From Tilletiaria anomala UBC 951 (Eukaryota; Basidiomycota; Exobasidiomycetes; Georgefischeriales; Tilletiariaceae): a stretch of DNA of 29,905 bases. Numbering within the stretch: position 1 is the first letter of the stretch; every line of letters begins with the position of its first letter. A model generated the notes under the pieces. That model was not told the DNA's origin, made no database searches, and saw only the letters and a program-made list of their open reading frames with translations. Made by a program: the position numbers and the translations under genes. Where the stretch lies: assembly GCF_000711695.1 (NCBI RefSeq), contig NW_013546868.1:1-29905 (forward strand), given 5' to 3'. Below, piece by piece: positions 20,795 through 29,905 of the stretch.

Positions 20795-22514
20795 ACGCGA
20801 TTTCCGCCATTTCGCTTCTCCACATCAATCTCATCCACATCACTACTATCACACCTGCTTACGACAAGGACAGCCGATGGCAGTGCCCTTTCACAGCAAA
20901 CACACCCTCCGCCGCACCGCAACATGTTTTGGATAGGGGTGTCACTGCAACATCAGCAGCAGCCACATCTGCCAGCTCGACTTGCTAGTTCGCTAGCTAT
21001 GGCTTTATGGTCTTCTCTCTTTATGGTCTCTCGCACCTTGTTTCTTTACGTCTGGCGTGATGGTCGAGAACGCATCGCAGCGTGCGCACCGCCGCCGCCG
21101 CAGCACTTACAGGCGTTGTACTCTGTTCCCCGCAAATTTTCTTACGGTCCGTGCGCTTTTTCTTCCCTTGCCTTTTCATCATCCCGCCTTCACACGCCTC
21201 CGGCCACGCCTTCCTACCTTCCGCTCCTCATCGACAGCTTTTCTTCAGATGCGCAATTGTTTGAAGATGTCTCTCGTTGTATTATTGTTTTGTTACAATA
21301 TGCTTTGATAAAATCTCGGAAAGTAGGCTTCTTTGACTGTATTGCTGCACTCTGGTGGCTTTGTTTTGCGGGTGATTTGCATGTGATATACATACACAGG
21401 ATCGTCGATGCGCAGGATCTGGCACGCAGCAGCGTCGCCTACTTGGTGCGCTCACGGCCCCTCGCACCTATCGCTCATCGCACATTTCGATACATTCCGG
21501 TCAGAGCTGACGGTTTGAAAAAAGTACGGCGCACACATACGAGTCACACGCGCAATGTTGAGCGATACGACGAGATACACAACGTGAAGTGCGTGGTAGT
21601 ATTGCCTAGACGCGTAACTTGTATCCAGCCAACAGCTGGGCTGGCTCTTGATCGATAGATTTCAAGAGGAGATTCAAGATGAGGAGGCTAGTCTTTGACT
21701 TCGGGCGACCCTGGGCATCTTGCGAGGTGCCAGGCCATTTGCAGGGTGCATTTGGCCCTTTCTACAAATGGAGAGAAGGGGGGGTGGCGTTAACAGCGTT
21801 GAAGTTGCCCTGAATTGCGAGCACTGAGCAGCATAGAATTCACAACAACATTGTGGTGTCAGCCGACCAAGCAGCGCTATTAGGGTTACGACAGTCTCAT
21901 CTGCCCAATCGACGACTCAACGTCCTGGGCATGCTGTCTCCCGCGTCAGAACGACCAAAGCGATGACTTCGAGCATCATTCTAGGTCATCTTGCTGGAAC
22001 ACCGCGACAGCGATCGATCTTCCTATGCTCAGCCTGTAGCTTATCCCCGAGCCAGGTGTCTACACTCACCTGGAGTTGGAATTTTGGTGAAGAAAAGCAG
22101 CTGCACCAGGTTCTTGATAATATTTGAGGTGGAACCCCTCGGAAATGGAAGCCAGGTCGGGCTTCGTCCGAGATCAACCTCAGACTCGGATGCATTCATT
22201 CGACGCCGCCTCGCTGCAATGCATCCAAAGGGTGACGAAAATAACTTGAACCAGGCTGGCGCACGCATTGCCAGCGCAGGGTTCTCATTGCAGAACGCGC
22301 GTTGCCCAAAAAGCTTCGCGAGGTTTGTGATGCCTAATATACTATATGTTACAAGGATGCCGGGTGTGTGAATCTGCTTGCAATGCTCTTGCGATAAGCT
22401 CTACTGTATACCATAATCTCCTTCCTGACCATGCCTCTCGAGCCTTCTACTAGCATCCTTCGCTGGATCGCATTTTCTCGGCGCAGCCTGCACGAAGGTC
22501 TTGGCGCATGCCAG
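20795..22514. other. H1 / dsRBD-gene tail-to-tail region, no gene recognised
   Basis: This 1.72-kb gap lies between the 3' ends of H1 (+) and the next gene (-). The first 500 bases are T- and pyrimidine-rich, as expected of a 3' UTR. A 244-codon open frame starts at 20924 but has no recognisable domain and an unlikely Ser/Leu/Arg composition, so I do not call it. Nothing else was identified. Confidence 0.55.
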
Positions 22515-23588
22515 TCAATCATCCGTCAAAAGCTTTAGCCCAAAGGTATCGACCAGGATTTTCTTAGCCATGGCCTCTCGCGCCACCTTCAACGTCTTGA
22601 ACCCTTCTTCGAGCTGGTGCGGCGTTCCGTCGACCGTGCATTTAACCACATGCCGCAAGTGCTCCGGCGCCATCCTGCAACAGACAAAATGGGATGTGAA
22701 CTACTTTCAGGGCCCTTCTGCTGCTCCCTGTCAAGGCACTCACACGTCGCCGATGTAATAGCTGCTCGATCCCCATTCGACAGCGACCAGCGATTCTGCA
22801 GAGCCTTGGAGGTATTCGTACAACTGCGACACGTAGCTCTTCGTCGCGATGAGATGGAAATGCTTGGTCTTGCGTTTCTTGCTGGTTGATGGCACTGACG
22901 CCGCCAGCTGGCCCGCCGCTACTAACCCAGCCGTTGACGATGCTGATGTTGCCGCCGCTGCTGCTGTTGGCTGCGCTCTAAGTTCGCCCTCCTCCAAGTC
23001 TCCCAAAGATTGCGCGTTGGCTGGGGTGAGGGTGCTGATGCCCCTCGACGAGTCTACTAACGCGGCCTTTCGTTTCTTCGTCGAGCCTCCTGCAGCTCCG
23101 TTCGGAGATTGATCGACAGTCGCCGTTGAAGCGCCGTTTCTGCCACTACCTTCGCCGATGTCCTCGCCAGCACCACTGCTTGACCCATACTTTTCAATGT
23201 ACTCTTCCAAGCGCGTAGCACCGAGCTTGACAAGTTGCTCGTCTACCTGCAGCATGGCTCGCCGCAGCTTCTCGAGCTTGTAGCTACACGCAGTGACCGG
23301 GACAGCTGCTCCACATCCGGATAGCTCAGCCCGTGATGATCGGAATTTGGGACGCCCCGTGTCGTTGGCTGCTAGCATGGAGATCATTCGCGGCTCGGCA
23401 TCTTCCACATGGCCAGGCTCCTGCTGTTGCCGCTGTGCCGGTTTGGTGGTACACGCTGCTGCAACAACGGAAGCCGGCGTGCCCGCGTGTCCGTCGCCGT
23501 CAGCTTGACCATTCTGCTCCATGCCTCCATGCCCTTGATGAGCAGGCAAGGACAGCATGTGAAAATCTGAAGCTCCTTCGGAAGCCAT
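22515..23588 (-). CDS. Unrecognised nuclear-type protein with possible C-terminal dsRNA-binding fold
   Basis: Exon 1 is complement(22744..23588) and exon 2 is complement(22515..22674), with a 69-bp phase-2 intron; the product is 334 residues. The N-terminal 100 residues look disordered. A helical, charged stretch spans about 103-135 (YKLEKLRRAMLQVDEQLVKL...LEEYIEKYG). Two basic clusters (TKKRK, SKKRKTK) look like nuclear signals. The last 85 residues are conserved-looking. Helix YVSQLYEYLQ is followed by strands and then HVVKCTVDG and FKTLKVAREAMAKKIL, a pattern like a double-stranded-RNA-binding domain: helix, three strands, then a helix with a KxAxxxAxKKxL face. That fold is my inference from pattern only, since the usual basic KK(A)AK loop is replaced by KTLKVAREA. 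No family name is assigned. The ADAM, cyclin and PAK neighbours suggest no shared pathway. Confidence 0.7.
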
Positions 23589-25654
23589 ATTCTCGTGGTT
23601 TACCTCAAAGCACCTCGATCGAGCCTTACCAATGGGAATGCGTGGCAGTCAGATCCCCTCAGTGGGCGAGTGCAAACCCAGCTGCTGCGATTACCATTGC
23701 CCCCTGGGTGCTGTTCAATCGCGCTTTATGAGGCTCTCGATGATTGGGGTATGGCAAAGGGGGCAAGGGCAAGAGCGGCAGCTAGTGCAGTAGATGTGGC
23801 GGAGGGCGCACGTGGACAGTGGGAGAGGGGTGCTTTCCTAAGCTTGTTTCCCTCTTGGGTCCTATTTGCCGTCGAATGCGCTGCGCACTTTGTGCGTGGC
23901 CTGTTGCAGTGGTTCTTTGGGATATTCGCAAAACCATCCACGCAGAGGGTCGAACCTTGGTCGAACGCGAGGAGATACGGGCCACCGACCCTAGCCCCTG
24001 CGCACACCATACACGCGCGACTCAAAGCTACGCTGAGGCACCTTGCTAGTGATGTACCGACCTTGCGACAGTCTGTCAAGTGGCGATGCAGTTGCTACGT
24101 AGATGAGCCCATCAGAGAATACAAAGGACTGCTCGCAGTTTGCTGGACTTCAATTGCAGCTGCGCAGGTCTGCGTGCTCAGTGGACACAGTACACACTAC
24201 TCATTAACCCTATTTACCATCAATCCTGGACAGAAAGCTATCTGCTTCCTCGTTCGGTCGCCGTGCATCACAATCGGCATATCACATGCGCTCTTTCGCA
24301 GTCCGCATTATCTGAAATCAAAAGGCCTGTACCCTTTCATTCCAAGGCCTCCAATGGGCCTGGTCGAGAGCGAGATTCTTTTGCGTCGGTTGTGGTGACT
24401 GAAGCGCCCGAATGGGGTACACGCAGCGGAACATACATATCAATTGATGGATGGGTATTGGGCAGCTGGTCGATAAGCGATCACCGCGAAGACACATAGG
24501 TAGGGAACGGCAGAGGCACGGCGGCACTCTCACAGTTAGTCACTTCGGCTCGATCCGAGATCCGAAGTCCGCGCCCATGCCCAGAAGCGCCCACCCGCGA
24601 AGGGTGGCAGCACTGCAGCACAGTCGAGTAGCACGCACACACTTTGGCTCTCAACTGTGGCCTGCTGAGAGTCAGACGGTCGGCGCAGCAGGCAGCCCCC
24701 CGTTTCGCAGGCTCGCCTGCTGACTCTGTCTCGGTCTGACTGATCACTTCTTTCGACGCGGACTGGAGAAAGAGAGAGAAAAGGGAGGGAAACACACACC
24801 CAAGTCTGGTGCTCCAGGCCGACTCAACCTCCGTCAGCAAGGCCTTCTATCAACTCCAAGGGCCAAGTAGGACACGGACCAGGAATATCCGGTTCAGCAC
24901 GAGCTCGAAATCAATAGACATCACCTCAAGACGTTGCACATACGGCAGGCCACAGCCGCGACTCTTTTGCGTCATTTTGGTCTCGTGGGGAGGGGGACGC
25001 TTCATGCGTGCTGCGTACAGCTCGCACCCTCAACTTTCTACGCCTTTGTACCATCTGTTCAGGTCAGGCCATCCTCCTTTCAGACCGGGTCAACCCACCC
25101 CCTTCAACCAAGCCCTGCAAACTCCCATCCTCACTCCTCCTTGAAAGCGACTTCGACGCCGATCTGCGACTGGTGACAACAGGTCACACAAACAAGCCAG
25201 AGAAAGGTCCGCCCAAAATCCGCCTGCAGGACAGGGCTATCGAGTTGCCCACGACCGAGTCACAGCCGACGATCACGTTGTCAATGTTGGTCAAACTTCA
25301 GCGATTCTGGATAAGTCTATAGCAGTCGTAGAAGTGGCAACAACAACAACAACAACAACAACAGCAGCAGCAGCAGCAGCGTTGTTATAAGAGCCCAAAA
25401 GGGAAGGATACAGCCTGGAGAACAAAAGGCTTGCCTCCTTCAGCGACAGCATTCACAGAGCAGCTTCCCCTGTTTGACTCAGTTGGCTCCTGAACGAGCC
25501 GTAAGAGAACATCACGCCTGTTTCGCGGCCGTTTCGGAGCGTCTCGTCGAGCCCACCTGCACCTTAACACTCGCACATCGATCCGCATTCAACGCACGGC
25601 AACAAAGTCCCTTTGACACACCTGGATGCACGCCTCTTCCCTGCGTCAGCAACG
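23589..25654. promoter_or_regulatory. Divergent promoter region of the dsRBD-like gene and PAK kinase
   Basis: This 2.07-kb gap separates two divergent start codons. The right part (about 25000-25650) is pyrimidine- and CA-rich and is probably the long 5' leader of the kinase mRNA. It includes the CAA/CAG repeat. A 267-codon open frame starting at 23595 has no recognisable motif, begins 7 bases from the opposite gene's ATG, and is not called. No other gene was seen. Confidence 0.55.
25338..25379 (+). repeat. Microsatellite (CAA)8(CAG)6 in the kinase 5' leader
   Basis: Eight perfect CAA units (25338-25361) are followed directly by six CAG units (25362-25379). They end 276 bp upstream of the kinase ATG. 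This is probably transcribed but untranslated and is likely length-polymorphic. Confidence 0.9.
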
Positions 25655-28996
<3,342 letters not shown>

Positions 28997-29755
28997 TATG
29001 ACGGAGACGTGGTCCACCAACCGACCTTCTATGGGCTTTCCCCCGAGCGAGACGGACCGGGTAAAGTGACCCCTTTCCTCGTTGCTGCTGCGACGTTATA
29101 GCCCTTGGGTTCGTGTGACCAACGCTTGGGATCTGGGACTGGATACATATCACAAAATTGTGTAGGCCACCAGCTCTTTTAATGACATTTGATGACGATG
29201 ACGACCAAACGCCTACATTCATCGAGGTATTCGGTAAGCGCGACAAGTTGGTCGGACAGGGGATGGAGAGGGACAAGGATCTTGAACGCGTGAGGGATAA
29301 CCCCATCAACACACGTAGAAGCCCAGCGGCTTGGTTCAGCTATCGGATCCCACTCAGAGGTAAGGAGCTGGATGCGTTGCGGTAGCGACTCTTGGGGCGC
29401 TCGCAAAAATGTCCACCATGAAGCACAGCGCAGTGAGATGAGTCATGAAAACGGGGGCTGGACAGGGACGCACAAGCGTCAGAGAGGTGGTACGCGTGCA
29501 GAGCGCCTCCTCTCCATCGACCAGCACACTTGGCCCCGGTACGCGTGGAAAAGCTTGTTAGAGGATGAGAAGATGAGTTACAGTCGAGTCATACACAACG
29601 TAGAGTATCAATGCTGTACAGAAGAGAAAAACTGGCAGAAGGGAACACGCCACAATAAATGCTTGCCCGCTTGCGATGAATGAAGCCAGTCGTGGGAGAA
29701 GAGGCTGACCAACCACGCTGGCGCAGTGTGATTGTGTGCTGCTTACGTTCGCAGC
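28997..29755. other. PAK-H4 tail-to-tail region, no gene recognised
   Basis: This 759-bp stretch lies between the 3' ends of the kinase (+) and H4 (-). Only short, unrecognised open frames occur. The 3' UTRs of both genes should lie here. Confidence 0.6.
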
Positions 29756-29905
29756 TCAGCCGCCGAACCCGTAAAGAGTGCGTCCCTGTCGCTTGAGGGC
29801 ATAGACGACATCGAGCGATGTGACTGTCTTGCGCTTGGCGTGCTCGGTGTAAGTGACTGAGTCACGGATGACGGACTCGAGGAAGAGCTTGAGGACACCG
29901 CGGGT
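29756..29905 (-). CDS. HHF1: Histone H4, C-terminal part (gene cut by window end)
   Basis: Read leftwards from the window end, this encodes H4 from TRGVLK through [19 protein letters not shown], then [20 protein letters not shown] and FGG before TGA (29758-29756). It is the exact C-terminal 50 codons of H4 and intronless. Its first 24-25 codons duplicate those encoded by 1-74. If joined to 1-236 the product is exactly 103 residues. If it is instead a second H4 gene, its 5' part and any partner H3 lie beyond the window. Confidence 0.98.
   Translation of the reverse strand, partial: TRGVLKLFLESVIRDSVTYTEHAKRKTVTSLDVVYALKRQGRTLYGFGG
29832..29905. repeat. Terminal direct repeat, right copy (74 bp, in H4)
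   Basis: Identical to bases 1-74 with no mismatch, and reaching the final base of the window. Confidence 0.97.

Noticed and set aside
20924-21658. A 244-codon plus-strand open frame after H1
   Set aside because: It has no recognisable domain, an odd Ser/Leu/Arg composition and pyrimidine-rich DNA typical of a 3' UTR.
21877-21888. TTAGGGTTA, telomere-like
   Set aside because: A single partial repeat unit with no array. Expected by chance.
23945-23975. GGTCGAACC resembling a tRNA T-arm
   Set aside because: No acceptor, D-arm or anticodon arm could be folded around it.
23595-24398. A 267-codon plus-strand open frame beside the dsRBD-like gene
   Set aside because: It starts 7 bases from the opposite gene's start codon and has no recognisable motif or splice context. 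Chance is the simpler reading.
25613-25654. A longer kinase start 14 codons upstream
   Set aside because: The upstream codon is TTG. The first ATG in frame, at 25655, has a reasonable context.

Overview
The window is nuclear DNA of a fungus, most likely a basidiomycete. Eleven protein genes can be modelled. Ten of them carry 24 short GT-AG introns, mostly 68-126 bp, and only histone H4 is intronless. The proteins are typically fungal: a PAK-type Ste20 kinase, a Pho80-like cyclin, the kinetochore subunit Nuf2, flavocytochrome b2, a fungal ADAM protease, and linker histone H1 with the four core histones. Intron density and size suggest Basidiomycota, perhaps Ustilaginomycotina, but that placement is an inference.

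Layout. Positions 1-4023 hold a core-histone cluster made of two divergent pairs: H4(-)/H3(+) and H2A(-)/H2B(+). A mitochondrial L-lactate dehydrogenase (cytochrome b2) gene follows at 5108-7169. Its 3' end faces a very long Pho80/Pcl-type cyclin gene (-, 7289-10616). After a 1.9-kb gene-poor gap come a membrane-anchored ADAM metalloprotease (-, 12503-15522) and, divergently, NUF2 (+, 16479-18266). Histone H1 (+) lies at 19736-20794. An unrecognised nuclear-looking protein with a possible dsRNA-binding fold (-) lies at 22515-23588. A Ste20/PAK kinase (+) lies at 25655-28996. The window ends inside an H4 gene (-) at 29756-29905.

The ends of the window are identical. Bases 1-74 equal bases 29832-29905, and both lie at the same place in an H4 reading frame. 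Joined there, H4 would be exactly 103 codons plus stop, and a circle would be 29,831 bp. The sequence alone cannot tell a circularised contig from two identical H4 segments at which an assembly stopped.

The strongest unexplained signals are regulatory. An 11-bp element (GTGAAYGGAAT) occurs twice in the H3/H4 promoter and twice upstream of H1, and each region also has a third, shortened, inverted copy. The H2A/H2B promoter lacks it and is instead almost perfectly dyad-symmetric: identical TATA boxes flank a central CACGTCGC/GCGACGTG inverted repeat. The H3-H2A tail-to-tail gap holds promoter-like elements and two strong palindromes that the annotated genes do not explain. I found no mobile element, tRNA, rRNA or CRISPR array, and no viral gene.
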